Below are positions 53,540 through 62,902 of a DNA stretch of 64,000 bases, piece after piece. Position numbers and translations under genes: made by a program. The notes below the pieces were generated by a model. It saw only the letters and a program-made list of their open reading frames with translations. It made no database searches and was not told the origin of the DNA. Positions within the stretch are counted from its first letter, which is position 1, and every line of letters starts with the position of its first letter. This stretch comes from Hwangdonia seohaensis. GTDB lineage: Bacteria; Bacteroidota; Bacteroidia; Flavobacteriales; Flavobacteriaceae. The stretch lies in contig NZ_JAVSCK010000002.1 in the NCBI RefSeq assembly GCF_031932625.1, forward strand, positions 682,001 through 746,000, written 5' to 3'.

Positions 53540-55090
53540 ATGGATTCAAAGCAAAACAAAATAGATAAGTTAAACGAGAAACTACATTTAGCGCATTTAG
53601 GTGGCGGGCAAAAACGTATTGATAAACAACACGCCAAGAAAAAACTAACGGCGAGAGAACGCGTAAACTATTTAATGGACGAAGGTTCCTTTGAGGAAAT
53701 TGGTGCTTTGGTAACGCACAGAACCACCGATTTTGGTATGGAAAACCAAATCTATTACGGCGATGGCGTTATAACGGGCTATGGCACTGTTAATGGCCGA
53801 TTGGTATATATTTACGCCCAAGATTTCACCGTTTTTGGTGGGGCACTTTCCGAAACACATGCCGAAAAAATCTGTAAAATCATGGATTTGGCCGTTAAAG
53901 TTGGTGCACCCATTATCGGGCTTAACGATTCTGGTGGGGCGCGTATTCAGGAAGGTGTGCGCTCGTTAGGTGGATATGCCGATATTTTTTACAGAAATGT
54001 ACAAGCCTCAGGCGTTATTCCCCAAATTTCGGCCATTATGGGACCCTGTGCCGGTGGCGCGGTGTATTCTCCGGCAATGACCGATTTTACAATGATGGTA
54101 GAAAACACAAGCTATATGTTTGTTACAGGCCCCAATGTTGTAAAAACCGTGACCAATGAAGAAGTTACAAGCGAAGAATTAGGCGGTGCTTACACCCATG
54201 CTTCAAAATCTGGTGTGGCCCATAAAACCTCGGCTAACGATATTGAATGTTTAGAAGATATAAAAAATCTATTGGGTTATTTGCCTCAAAACAATACCGA
54301 AACTCCAAATAGAATGGCGTTTGAACTCCATGATGAAATACGAGATGTATTATCGGATATTGTTCCAGACAACCCTAATAAACCGTACGATATGCATGCC
54401 GTAATCGCTGGGATTATCGATACGGATTCCTTTTACGAAATTCACAAAGATTACGCCGAAAACATCATTGTGGGTTTCGCACGCTTAGGCGGAAAAAGTA
54501 TTGGTATCGTTGCCAATCAGCCGCAGTTTTTAGCAGGCGTTTTAGATGTAAATAGCTCTAAAAAGGCAGCACGCTTTACCCGTTTTTGCGACTGTTTTAA
54601 TATTCCGTTGCTCGTTTTGGTTGATGTTCCCGGATTTTTACCAGGCACCGACCAAGAGTGGAATGGTATTATTGTAAACGGCGCCAAACTATTGTATGCT
54701 TTAAGTGAAGCTACCGTACCACGAGTAACGGTAATTACAAGAAAAGCCTATGGCGGTGCTTACGATGTTATGAATTCCAAACATATTGGAGCGGATTTAA
54801 ATTATGCATGGCCGGGAGCCGAAATTGCGGTAATGGGCGCAAAAGGCGCGAGTGAAATTATCTTTAAAAAAGAAATAGCCAATGCCGACGATCCGGTTGA
54901 AAAGCTTGCTAAAAAAGAAGCCGAATATGCTGAAAAATTTGCAAACCCTTATCGTGCCGCAGAACGGGGTTTTATAGACGAGGTAATTCTGCCAAAAAAC
55001 ACGAGGCGAAAATTAATTAAGGCCTTTAGTATGTTGGAAGATAAAAAAGTTGAAATACCCAAGCGGAAACACGGCAATATTCCACTTTAA
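53540..55090 (+). CDS. Acyl-CoA (propionyl-CoA) carboxylase beta subunit
   Basis: 516 residues, a single-chain carboxyltransferase with N- and C-crotonase lobes. ARERVNYLMDEGSFEEIG, GLNDSGGARIQEGV (N-lobe oxyanion), MGPCAGGAVYSPA, LVDVPGFLPGTDQE and KAYGGAYDVMNSK (C-lobe) are PccB hallmarks. With 51354 and 52044 it forms a biotin-dependent carboxylase, converting propionyl-CoA to methylmalonyl-CoA (or a similar acyl-CoA). 56 bp after the carboxylase gene. Confidence 0.94.
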   Translation: MDSKQNKIDKLNEKLHLAHLGGGQKRIDKQHAKKKLTARERVNYLMDEGSFEEIGALVTHRTTDFGMENQIYYGDGVITGYGTVNGRLVYIYAQDFTVFGGALSETHAEKICKIMDLAVKVGAPIIGLNDSGGARIQEGVRSLGGYADIFYRNVQASGVIPQISAIMGPCAGGAVYSPAMTDFTMMVENTSYMFVTGPNVVKTVTNEEVTSEELGGAYTHASKSGVAHKTSANDIECLEDIKNLLGYLPQNNTETPNRMAFELHDEIRDVLSDIVPDNPNKPYDMHAVIAGIIDTDSFYEIHKDYAENIIVGFARLGGKSIGIVANQPQFLAGVLDVNSSKKAARFTRFCDCFNIPLLVLVDVPGFLPGTDQEWNGIIVNGAKLLYALSEATVPRVTVITRKAYGGAYDVMNSKHIGADLNYAWPGAEIAVMGAKGASEIIFKKEIANADDPVEKLAKKEAEYAEKFANPYRAAERGFIDEVILPKNTRRKLIKAFSMLEDKKVEIPKRKHGNIPL

Positions 55091-55172
55091 ATAGCCATTG
55101 TCAAGGGTTGCTTTAAACTTCTATTAACATTAAAAAATCGGAATTCATAAAACGAAATTCGTAAATCATTGC

Positions 55173-55180
55173 TACCTTTG
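55173..55180 (+). promoter_or_regulatory. -7 element of the PPIase gene
   Basis: TACCTTTG, exact consensus, 22 bp before the ATG. Confidence 0.5.
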
Positions 55181-55202
55181 CACTTTCTTAAAAATTAGAA
55201 CC

Positions 55203-56135
55203 ATGCAAGACGGAATATACGCAAAATTCAACACAACAAAAGGAGAAATTCTTGTTGCTTTAGAGTACAAAAAAACACCAGGAACTGTAGGTAACTTTGT
55301 TGCTTTGGCAGAAGGAAACTTGGAAAACTCGGTAAAACCACAAGGTACGCCATATTATGATGGCTTAAAATTCCATAGGGTTATTCCAGATTTTATGATT
55401 CAAGGTGGTTGCCCACAAGGATCGGGATCAGGAAATCCAGGATATAAATTTGATGATGAATTTCACCCAGATTTAAAACATGATGGCCCAGGCGTTTTAT
55501 CTATGGCAAATGCTGGCCCCGGCACAAACGGTAGTCAGTTTTTTATTACACATATTGAAACTCCTTGGTTAGATAACAATCATACCGTTTTTGGTAAAGT
55601 TGAAGAAGGCCAAGATGTAGTTGATGCCATTGCACAAGGCGATCTTATCGATAGTTTAGAGATTATTAGAGTTGGTGCTGATGCAGAAGCTTTTAATGCT
55701 GTTGAGGCCTTTAGAACCTTTGAGGGTTCAAGGGAAAAACGATTGGCAGAAGTCAAAGCTTTAGCGGATGCTGAATTAGATAAATTAGCAGCTGGTTTTA
55801 ATAAAACAGATAGCGGTTTGCGCTACCAAATCATTCAAGAAGGAAAAGGTGCCAAAGCCGAAAAAGGTAAAACCGTATCGGTACATTACAAAGGGCAATT
55901 GGCAGATGGTACCGTGTTTGATTCTTCATACAAACGCAACCAGCCACTTGAGTTTCCTGTTGGAGTCGGTCAAGTTATTGCGGGTTGGGACGAAGGTATT
56001 TGTTTGTTAAATGTAGGCGATAAAGCGCGTTTGGTAATCCCTAGCGATTTAGGATACGGAAGCAGAGGCGCAGGCGGAGTAATTCCACCAGATGCCACAT
56101 TAATTTTTGATGTCGAGCTGATGGATGTAAAATAA
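55203..56135 (+). CDS. Cyclophilin-FKBP fusion peptidyl-prolyl isomerase
   Basis: 310 residues. The N-terminal cyclophilin domain (1-165) has KFHRVIPDFMIQGG, GPGTNGSQFFITH and WLDNNHTVFGKV. A helical linker (about 165-205) leads to an FKBP domain (about 205-310) with VSVHYKGQLADGTVFDSS, GWDEGICLLNVGD and GYGSRGAGGVIPPDATLIFDVEL. No signal peptide, so cytoplasmic. Joining two unrelated prolyl isomerases in one chain is known in this phylum. Own promoter and terminator. Confidence 0.95.
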   Translation: MQDGIYAKFNTTKGEILVALEYKKTPGTVGNFVALAEGNLENSVKPQGTPYYDGLKFHRVIPDFMIQGGCPQGSGSGNPGYKFDDEFHPDLKHDGPGVLSMANAGPGTNGSQFFITHIETPWLDNNHTVFGKVEEGQDVVDAIAQGDLIDSLEIIRVGADAEAFNAVEAFRTFEGSREKRLAEVKALADAELDKLAAGFNKTDSGLRYQIIQEGKGAKAEKGKTVSVHYKGQLADGTVFDSSYKRNQPLEFPVGVGQVIAGWDEGICLLNVGDKARLVIPSDLGYGSRGAGGVIPPDATLIFDVELMDVK

Positions 56136-56186
56136 TAGTGCGTCCCCTATCGGGCGACTCAAAATTTACTTCAATAAATAAGTTTC

Positions 56187-56218
56187 AAAAAAAAACATCC
56201 GCTATGGATGTTTTTTTT
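56187..56218. terminator. Terminator after PPIase
   Basis: AAAAAAACATCC / GGATGTTTTTTT stem, 5-base loop, T run. Confidence 0.88.
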
Positions 56219-56299
56219 GTTTTGGTACATTACGGCTAATTATCTATTTGTTTATCGATTAAATTTCTTGCAAAACTCGTGTAAATATATATTTAGGTA

Positions 56300-56722
56300 A
56301 TGGTTAGTTTAAAAGAAACCTATTTATATTCAGAAGTCATAAAAGAGTTCACATACTCTTTTGGCAACATATATATATTTAATGGGTTTGTGGTTTCTGA
56401 AATTAACCAAGGACAAATCATTAATTGGGATAATCAAGCTAAATTAATTGTTGATGACGTATCCGCTTTTTTAGGTACAAACGGAGCAGATGTTATTTAT
56501 ATTTCCAATCGTATTAACTCTTATTCCGTTGTAGCTTTAGATTGGTTAAAGTTTTTTAAGCACAGTTACACTTTAAAAGCATATTGCATCGTTTCTCCAA
56601 ACAAAACGGTGACATTAAACGGTATGATTGAAAGGTTGTTCTACACTAAAAATATCAAACATTTCAATACTATTTTTGAAGCCGTAAACTATGTAAAACA
56701 AGGTGTTATTGAAATTGCCTAA
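56300..56722 (+). CDS. Hypothetical small cytosolic protein, SpoIIAA/STAS-like
   Basis: 140 residues. Alternating strands and helices (NIYIFNGFVVSEIN, DVIYISNRINSYSV, YCIVSPNKTV, FNTIFEAVNYVK) suggest the STAS-like SpoIIAA fold seen in short flavobacterial proteins, though I cannot confirm it. No catalytic motif. 21 bp before the bacillithiol transferase-like gene. Confidence 0.68.
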   Translation: MVSLKETYLYSEVIKEFTYSFGNIYIFNGFVVSEINQGQIINWDNQAKLIVDDVSAFLGTNGADVIYISNRINSYSVVALDWLKFFKHSYTLKAYCIVSPNKTVTLNGMIERLFYTKNIKHFNTIFEAVNYVKQGVIEIA

Positions 56723-56743
56723 CTATTACTTATATGTGTTTGT

Positions 56744-57286
56744 ATGGGAGAACAAGAGCTACAAAACCTAAAATATCCTATTGGCCAGTTTGAGAGTCCG
56801 AAAACCATTTCAAAAGAACATATTGAAAATTGGATTGCCACTTTAGAACAGTTTCCCAACCGCTTGGAAAATTTGGTAAAAAACCTTTCTGATGAACAAT
56901 TGGATACGGCATATAGGCCGGATGGTTGGACGATTAGGCAGGTTATCCATCACCTTTCAGATAGTCACCACCATAGTTACACACGTTTTAAATGGACTTT
57001 AACCGAAGAAAACCCAGTTATAAAGCCGTATTACGAGGCGCGTTGGGCGGCCCTTAACGATGCTAAATCGGCACCTATTCAAATGTCACTAAATCATTTA
57101 AAGGCGATTCATTTTAAATTAGTGTATTTGCTTAAAACCCTATCTGACAACGATTTAAACAAATACTTTATTCATCCGGACACCAACGATAAAGTCATTT
57201 TGAAAAAAAACATAGGCATTTATGCATGGCATAGCAACCATCATTTTGCCCATATTGAAAATTTGTTGAGACGAAAAGGTTGGTAA
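56744..57286 (+). CDS. YfiT-family DinB protein (bacillithiol transferase type)
   Basis: 180 residues. LDTAYRPDGWTIRQVIHHLSDSH gives the first metal His (about 69), and IYAWHSNHHFAHIENL gives the terminal His residues; together with the YPIGQFESP start they match YfiT/BstA proteins. These are metal-dependent thiol S-transferases or hydrolases. The thiol used here is unknown. Confidence 0.88.
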   Translation: MGEQELQNLKYPIGQFESPKTISKEHIENWIATLEQFPNRLENLVKNLSDEQLDTAYRPDGWTIRQVIHHLSDSHHHSYTRFKWTLTEENPVIKPYYEARWAALNDAKSAPIQMSLNHLKAIHFKLVYLLKTLSDNDLNKYFIHPDTNDKVILKKNIGIYAWHSNHHFAHIENLLRRKGW

Positions 57287-57306
57287 TTAATTAAAAAACA
57301 ATATTT

Positions 57307-58386
57307 ATGAAGTTTAAAATCCTTTTAATAATTATAAGTGTTTACTACAATGTGCAAGCTCAAACCTCTTATAAAGAGTATTTTGATGATGGAGCCCTAA
57401 AAATGGAGGGCGCAAAAAAAGATGGTTTGTTATCCGGTGTGATTAAGTATTATTATCCATCCGGTAAGTTAAAATTTATTGACTATTGCTATAAAGGAAA
57501 AAGGACAGGAACTGGAAAAGAATATTACGAGAGTGGTCAATTGTCGGCTTTAGTAAATTATAAAAATGATGAATACCACGGCTTGTTTAAAACCTATCAT
57601 GAAGACGGAAAATTAAAATCTAAAGTCAATTTTAACGAGGGCAAAAGAGTTGGCGAATTTATATCTTATCATAAAAACGGAAATCTAAAAAGTCAAGTAA
57701 ATTATAATGAAAACGGTAAAGCTAATGGCAATTACGTAGCCTATTATAATAATAATCAACTTTTTGCAAAGTGCAATTATGTAAACGGTAACATTGAAGG
57801 CGAATTAATTAGCTATTATTCAAACGGGCAATTGGCGAGTACCACAACCTATAAAAACGGCATAAAGAATGGTGTATTAAATGAGTACTATCAAAGTGGA
57901 CAGGTTAAATTAAATTCAGTTTATAAAGATGATAAACTGGAAGACAACTATTTGTATTACCATGAAAATGGCAAGTTAAAGGTAAAAGCAAAAATGTCTT
58001 ATGGAATTCTTTTAACCCGATCTAGTTATCATGCAGATGGCGCTTTAGAATCTGAAATAACAAAAGATGAAACTTCAGGAGATTTTAATTGTAAATATTA
58101 CTACCCAAACGGAGACGTTTCAAGTGAAGGACAAACCTCAACTTTTTCTTATCTCAAAAAAATTGGCGAATGGGTTTATTATCATACCAATAACAAATTA
58201 TACAAAACCGAACTATATGGTGATTATGGGGGGCTTCAAGACGTTATAAACTGTTTTGACGGAAAAGGTAATTCGTTAGATAAAGGAAGTTTTGTTAACG
58301 GCAATGGTAACCTTAATGAATATGACATAAACGGAACACTTATAAAAACAAATTTGTATAAAGACGGAGCCATTGTTAAACAATAA
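57307..58386 (+). CDS. Secreted MORN-variant (YwqK-like) repeat protein
   Basis: 359 residues; signal peptide to about 19 (YNVQAQ). About ten repeats of a MORN-variant unit (such as SYHKNGNLKSQVNY, YYSNGQLASTTTY, YHENGKLKVKAKM) run nearly the full length. YwqK-type proteins are often listed as antitoxins, but in this export-directed form a cell-surface role is more likely. The following GNAT gene is in the same frame, 12 bp after the stop. Confidence 0.85.
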   Translation: MKFKILLIIISVYYNVQAQTSYKEYFDDGALKMEGAKKDGLLSGVIKYYYPSGKLKFIDYCYKGKRTGTGKEYYESGQLSALVNYKNDEYHGLFKTYHEDGKLKSKVNFNEGKRVGEFISYHKNGNLKSQVNYNENGKANGNYVAYYNNNQLFAKCNYVNGNIEGELISYYSNGQLASTTTYKNGIKNGVLNEYYQSGQVKLNSVYKDDKLEDNYLYYHENGKLKVKAKMSYGILLTRSSYHADGALESEITKDETSGDFNCKYYYPNGDVSSEGQTSTFSYLKKIGEWVYYHTNNKLYKTELYGDYGGLQDVINCFDGKGNSLDKGSFVNGNGNLNEYDINGTLIKTNLYKDGAIVKQ

Positions 58387-58398
58387 ATTTCACTCTTT

Positions 58399-58881
58399 TT
58401 GATTAGACCATTTCACATAAAAGATACCCAAACACTGTTAGACATTTACAACTATTATGTACTAAATTCTATTGTCACGTTTGATATTGAACCATTATCC
58501 ATTGAGGCTTTTACCGAAAAAACAAACGCTATTAATCAAACATACCCTTTTTTGGTTTTTGAAGAAAACAACGTTATTTTAGGTTATGCCTACGGAAGCA
58601 AATGGCGACCAAAACCGGCTTATAACCATACGGTTGAATCTACGGTGTACGTTAAACACGGCGCACACGGAAAAAAAATTGGCACAAAACTTTATACCGA
58701 ATTACTTCGTCTTTTAAAACAGGAAAACTACCATGTGGTTTTGGGCGGCTTAACGCTGCCAAACGAGGCCAGTGTACAACTGCACGAAAAATTCGGTTTT
58801 AAACAAGTTGCACACTTTAAAGAGGTAGGTTTAAAATTTAACCAATGGCTCGATGTGGGCTTTTGGCAGCTCAACTTTTAA
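58399..58881 (+). CDS. GNAT N-acetyltransferase (phosphinothricin-type), TTG start
   Basis: 160 residues beginning TTG-ATT-AGA (MIRPFHIKDTQ). The whole reading frame has no other Met, and the upstream gene's TAA lies in frame 12 bp before, so TTG 58399 is the only sensible start. GNAT family: ARYR-like YAYGSKWRPKPAYNHTVESTVYV, then GAHGKKIGTKLYTELL (acetyl-CoA site) and LHEKFGFKQV. It resembles phosphinothricin/methionine sulfone N-acetyltransferases. Ends 47 bp before the convergent yidC. Confidence 0.88.
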   Translation: MIRPFHIKDTQTLLDIYNYYVLNSIVTFDIEPLSIEAFTEKTNAINQTYPFLVFEENNVILGYAYGSKWRPKPAYNHTVESTVYVKHGAHGKKIGTKLYTELLRLLKQENYHVVLGGLTLPNEASVQLHEKFGFKQVAHFKEVGLKFNQWLDVGFWQLNF

Positions 58882-58891
58882 ATACATCTTT

Positions 58892-58910
58892 ACCTCGACC
58901 TGAGGTTAAT
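58892..58910. terminator. Weak hairpin between GNAT and yidC
   Basis: ACCTC-GACCT-GAGGT followed by TAATTTTT; stem of only 5 bp. Confidence 0.35.
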
Positions 58911-58928
58911 TTTTATAATTAAACCAGA

Positions 58929-60827
58929 TTATTTACGTTTTTGCTGCGCTTGTTTTTGCTTTTCGGCTTGCTCCATCATTTCAGCCATTTTTTTCTGAAA
59001 ACGACCTTGTTTTTTAGGCTTCTTTTTGTTCTCCTGAATTTGAGCGTGAATTTTATCTTCATCAAGAATATAATTCTTAATTACCAATATAATTCCGATA
59101 CTAATCAAGTTAGAAATAAAATAATACAAACTTAACCCGGATGCGTAATTGTTAAAGAAAAAGAGCATCATTATTGGTGAAAAGTACATCATATACTTCA
59201 TCATTTTAGCCATATCAGGCATCCCCTCTTGCGTGGGTTGCGATGCCATTTGTTGCCCTGTGGTTAAGCGCATATAAAAGAATATAGCTACAGATGCCAA
59301 AATGGGGAATAAACTAACATGATCGCCATAAAACGGAATGTGAAATGGTAATTCTGCAATGGTATCATAAGATGATAGGTCTTCTACCCAAAGGAAACTT
59401 TTTTGACGTAAATCGAATGCCGACGGGAAAAACTGGAACAACGCATAAAACACCGGTAATTGTATTAATGCCGGCATACAACCCGCCATGGGGCTTGCCC
59501 CTGCTTTGGTTTGCAGTGCCAAGGTTTCTTGTTGCGCCTTTACTTTATTGTTTTTATGCTTTTCGCGAATGGCGTCCAATTCCGGTTTTAGAATTTTCAG
59601 TTTGGCCTGTGATAAAAACTGCTTGTACTGCACAAACGACAATAGTAATTTGATTAAAATCGTCATAACAATAATAGCAATTCCGTAAGGTAAAAAACCA
59701 CCTAAAAACGCGAATAAAGGAATAAATAGGTAACGGTTAATCCACCCAAAAATACCCCAACCCAATGGTACAATTTCATCTAAATTTCTACCATAGCTAT
59801 TTAATATTTTATAATCGCTCGGGCCAAAATACCAATCCATGCTTTTATTTAATTCGCCACCAGTAAGTTCTAAAGGTAATGAGACGGCAAAAGCCTTGGT
59901 ATAAACGGTGTCCATCTCTTCGTCTTGAACCAAGTTTTGAGATGTGAACTTGCCTGTTTTAAACGGTGAATCGGCTAACAATATCGAAGTAAAGAAGTGC
60001 TGTTTAAAGGCTACATAAGTAACATCTTCAGCGGTATCCTCAGTATTTTCCTGTTGCCCCAAATAATCGTCTTTTCCACCTTCGTATTCAAAAACAACTT
60101 CAGTATATCTATTTTCATAGGAAATACTTTTTGCATGACGATAGGTTTTTAAATTCCAATCTAAATTCACGGCTTGCGAACTGTTGAAAACATCGCTCAA
60201 TCCTTGGGATCGAACGGTGAAATCCATCATATAATCACCTTCTTTAATCTCGTAACGATATTCTAAAAATTTAGATTCAGACGCCTTAAGTTTCATTGAA
60301 ACTACAGTAACATCGCCGTTTTTGGTAACCGTTGGCTCAAAATATAAATCTTTGGTGTTTAATATTCTGCTGTCGGTTGTTCCGAAATTTATATTGAAAG
60401 CCGCATTATTGTCTTTTATTAAATAAATGGGAATCGAATCGAAATTGACAAAATTCTTTAATTTAACTTCTGAAAGATACCCGCCTTTATTACTGAATTT
60501 TAGTGCCAACAAATCGCTTTCAACAACAGTTTCGCCATCTGATACTTGGGCTGCTGAATATGCAAAAGCGCCCAATTTGTTTTGTAGATTGATTAATTTT
60601 AAAGAATCTGAAACCGTTGGTGCGGCATAATCTTCGGCTGTTGTAACCTTGGTTTGTTCAGATGTTTCTTTAGCTTTGTTTTCGGCTTCAACTTGCTCTT
60701 GCTTTGCTTTTTCCTGTGCTTCTAATTCTTCTGGTGTTGGTTGGTTTTGCCAAAGCCAAAACATCATTATCCCAAAAATAAGTACAAAACCTATAATCGA
60801 ATTAATGTCTAATTTTTTTTCTTCCAT
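58929..60827 (-). CDS. yidC: Membrane protein insertase YidC
   Basis: 632 residues. First membrane helix (about 8-24) is followed by a large periplasmic domain (about 75-350), then the conserved helix bundle (about 370-570): GIFGWINRYLFIPLFAFL, SQAKLKILKPELDAIREKH, GCMPALIQLPVFYALFQFF, YMMYFSPIMMLFFFNNYASGLSLYYFISN. A basic C-terminal tail (KKPKKQGRFQKK) may bind ribosomes. Inserts proteins into the inner membrane with or without Sec. Downstream of pyrG on one transcript. Confidence 0.97.
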   Translation of the reverse strand: MEEKKLDINSIIGFVLIFGIMMFWLWQNQPTPEELEAQEKAKQEQVEAENKAKETSEQTKVTTAEDYAAPTVSDSLKLINLQNKLGAFAYSAAQVSDGETVVESDLLALKFSNKGGYLSEVKLKNFVNFDSIPIYLIKDNNAAFNINFGTTDSRILNTKDLYFEPTVTKNGDVTVVSMKLKASESKFLEYRYEIKEGDYMMDFTVRSQGLSDVFNSSQAVNLDWNLKTYRHAKSISYENRYTEVVFEYEGGKDDYLGQQENTEDTAEDVTYVAFKQHFFTSILLADSPFKTGKFTSQNLVQDEEMDTVYTKAFAVSLPLELTGGELNKSMDWYFGPSDYKILNSYGRNLDEIVPLGWGIFGWINRYLFIPLFAFLGGFLPYGIAIIVMTILIKLLLSFVQYKQFLSQAKLKILKPELDAIREKHKNNKVKAQQETLALQTKAGASPMAGCMPALIQLPVFYALFQFFPSAFDLRQKSFLWVEDLSSYDTIAELPFHIPFYGDHVSLFPILASVAIFFYMRLTTGQQMASQPTQEGMPDMAKMMKYMMYFSPIMMLFFFNNYASGLSLYYFISNLISIGIILVIKNYILDEDKIHAQIQENKKKPKKQGRFQKKMAEMMEQAEKQKQAQQKRK

Positions 60828-60840
60828 GTAATCAAATTTT

Positions 60841-60873
60841 AGACCTGAGAGGTTTTAGAAACCTGTCAGGTCT
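60841..60873. repeat. Perfect palindrome between pyrG and yidC
   Basis: AGACCTGA-G-AGGTTT-TAG-AAACCT-G-TCAGGTCT. Core matches 51961-51987. Could act as an attenuator, processing site or mobile repeat. Confidence 0.6.
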
Positions 60874-60907
60874 TTATAAATTTATTTAATCAATAAACTA
60901 TCCAATT

Positions 60908-62548
60908 TTAACTTTGTGCCATACTGACACCCTTTTTTCTTTTATGGTTGTTTAGCGCTGCCTTAACAAAAGCCACGAATAATGGGTGCGGATTTGCCAC
61001 CGTACTTTTATACTCGGGGTGATATTGCACGCCTACAAACCAAGGATGCTCTGGTATTTCAACAATCTCCACCAAGCCTGTTTCCGGGTTTAACCCCGTG
61101 GCAACCATACCCGCTTCTTCAATTTGTACTTTGTAACTGCCATTAAATTCGTAACGATGCCTATGGCGTTCGTTAATGGTTTCGGCTTTGTAAATATCCC
61201 TAACCTTACTGCCTATTTTTAAATCGCATGCCCAAGCCCCTAAACGCATGGTGCCTCCTTTATCGGTAATGTTTTTCTGTTCTTCCATTAAATCGATAAC
61301 TGGATTCTTGGTATCGGGGTTCATTTCGGTAGAATCGGCATCTGCGATATTTAAAACATTACGTGCAAATTCAATAACCGCCATTTGCATGCCTAAACAA
61401 ATACCAAAAAACGGCACATTGTTTTCGCGTACATATTTAACGGCATCAATTTTACCTTCAATACCACGTTCGCCAAAACCCGGTGCTACCAAAACACCAT
61501 CTAAATGCGATAGTTTTAATTTGGCATTATCGCTATTTATGTATTCTGAATGAACCGATTCGATATTTACTTTTACTTCATTTTCCGCGCCAGCGTGAAT
61601 AAAAGCTTCTAAAATAGATTTATACGAATCTTGTAACTCGACATATTTACCGATTAAACCAATGGTTATTTCGGACTTTGGATTTTTATGGCGTGCTAAA
61701 AACTGGTTCCATTTTGAAATATCTGGTGTGGTGCTTTTTAAGGCCAATTTTTTAAGCACTACTTTATCCAAACCTTGCTCAAGCATTAAATTTGGCACAT
61801 CGTAAATGGTTGATGCATCAATAGATTGAATCACGGCTTCTTCACGCACGTTACAGAACAACGCCAATTTTCGACGTAAATCCTCGGGTAAATCGTGCTC
61901 TGTTCTACACACTAAAACATCGGCTTGTATCCCGCTTTCCATCAATGTTTTTACACTGTGTTGGGTCGGCTTGGTTTTTAATTCGCCAGCAGCCGACAGG
62001 TATGGCACTAATGTTAAATGAATAACAATACCGTTGTTATCGCCTAAATCCCAGCGTAATTGACGCACCGCCTCAATGTATGGTAAGGATTCTATATCAC
62101 CGACCGTTCCGCCAATTTCTGTAATTACAATATCGTAATCGCCGGAGTTCCCTAAAAGTTGTACGCGGTGTTTTATCTCGTCTGTAATATGAGGAACAAC
62201 CTGTACCGTTTTTCCTAAAAATTCGCCTCTGCGTTCTTTTTGAATCACACTTTGGTAAATTCTGCCCGTAGTCACATTATTGGCTTGACTTGTTGGTACG
62301 TTTAAAAAACGCTCGTAGTGTCCCAAATCCAAATCTGTTTCCGCACCGTCTTCGGTTACGTAGCATTCTCCGTGCTCGTAAGGATTTAAAGTTCCAGGAT
62401 CGACATTAATGTATGGGTCTAGTTTTTGAATGGCTACCCTATATCCTTGTGCTTGTAATAGTTTAGCCAAAGATGCAGCAATTATGCCTTTTCCAAGAGA
62501 TGATGTAACACCACCGGTAACGAATATGTATTTTGTTGTAGTTGTCAT
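60908..62548 (-). CDS. pyrG: CTP synthase
   Basis: 546 residues. The amidoligase half (1-270) has FVTGGVTSSLGKGI and the metal/UTP site DPYINVDPGTLNPYEHGECYV (spread over positions 44-64). The glutaminase half (about 300-540) has FFGICLGMQMAV (nucleophile Cys) and GVQYHPEY (catalytic His) with Glu. It makes CTP from UTP, glutamine and ATP. Length typical. Preceded by an exact -7 box. Confidence 0.98.
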   Translation of the reverse strand: MTTTTKYIFVTGGVTSSLGKGIIAASLAKLLQAQGYRVAIQKLDPYINVDPGTLNPYEHGECYVTEDGAETDLDLGHYERFLNVPTSQANNVTTGRIYQSVIQKERRGEFLGKTVQVVPHITDEIKHRVQLLGNSGDYDIVITEIGGTVGDIESLPYIEAVRQLRWDLGDNNGIVIHLTLVPYLSAAGELKTKPTQHSVKTLMESGIQADVLVCRTEHDLPEDLRRKLALFCNVREEAVIQSIDASTIYDVPNLMLEQGLDKVVLKKLALKSTTPDISKWNQFLARHKNPKSEITIGLIGKYVELQDSYKSILEAFIHAGAENEVKVNIESVHSEYINSDNAKLKLSHLDGVLVAPGFGERGIEGKIDAVKYVRENNVPFFGICLGMQMAVIEFARNVLNIADADSTEMNPDTKNPVIDLMEEQKNITDKGGTMRLGAWACDLKIGSKVRDIYKAETINERHRHRYEFNGSYKVQIEEAGMVATGLNPETGLVEIVEIPEHPWFVGVQYHPEYKSTVANPHPLFVAFVKAALNNHKRKKGVSMAQS

Positions 62549-62568
62549 GTTGCGCTTATAAACGCAGG

Positions 62569-62576
62569 CAAATTTA
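62569..62576 (-). promoter_or_regulatory. -7 element of pyrG-yidC
   Basis: The minus strand reads TAAATTTG, exact consensus, 20 bp before the ATG. Confidence 0.5.
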
Positions 62577-62794
62577 CAAAATTAAAATAGTTATTGGCGA
62601 ATTGTTTTTTAGTTATTTAAAGGGTAGTTGTTAACAATATGTTTCAAGTTCTTTTTAGGTAAATCTTCATGCCTTAATTGGGAAAAAATTGCATTTTCAT
62701 TTTAACAGATAGCCATACTTCAACTTACTTCTGCCCCACTCAGCGCAAGTGCCTCAGTGAAAGTTACCTTTGTTCGCGCTATGGTCAAAAAAAA

Positions 62795-62846
62795 AGATAT
62801 AGTGGAAAGCTCCGATCCGACAGTTATCGGAATCGGCAAAACGCCC
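62795..62846. repeat. Dispersed GATATAGTGGAAAGC repeat
   Basis: GATATAGTGGAAAGCTCCG then hairpin CCGAT...ATCGG; related to 36581 and 48221. The remainder of the 62549-62902 gap holds the pyrG promoter and a terminator only. Confidence 0.55.
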
Positions 62847-62853
62847 AAAACAA

Positions 62854-62880
62854 AAAAATCCAGCATAAAGCTGGATTTTT
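62854..62880 (-). terminator. Terminator of the two-component operon
   Basis: AAAAATCCAGC / GCTGGATTTTT stem with ATAAA loop, 22 bp beyond the regulator stop. Confidence 0.88.
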
Positions 62881-62902
62881 AATATCTTAAAATTTAGAAT
62901 TG

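Noticed and set aside
57307..58881. YwqK-like gene plus GNAT as a GNAT-type toxin-antitoxin system
   Set aside because: The repeat protein carries a signal peptide and the GNAT resembles small-molecule acetyltransferases, not tRNA-acetylating toxins.
62678..62890. 70-codon frame upstream of pyrG
   Set aside because: Crosses a dispersed repeat and the terminator hairpin.
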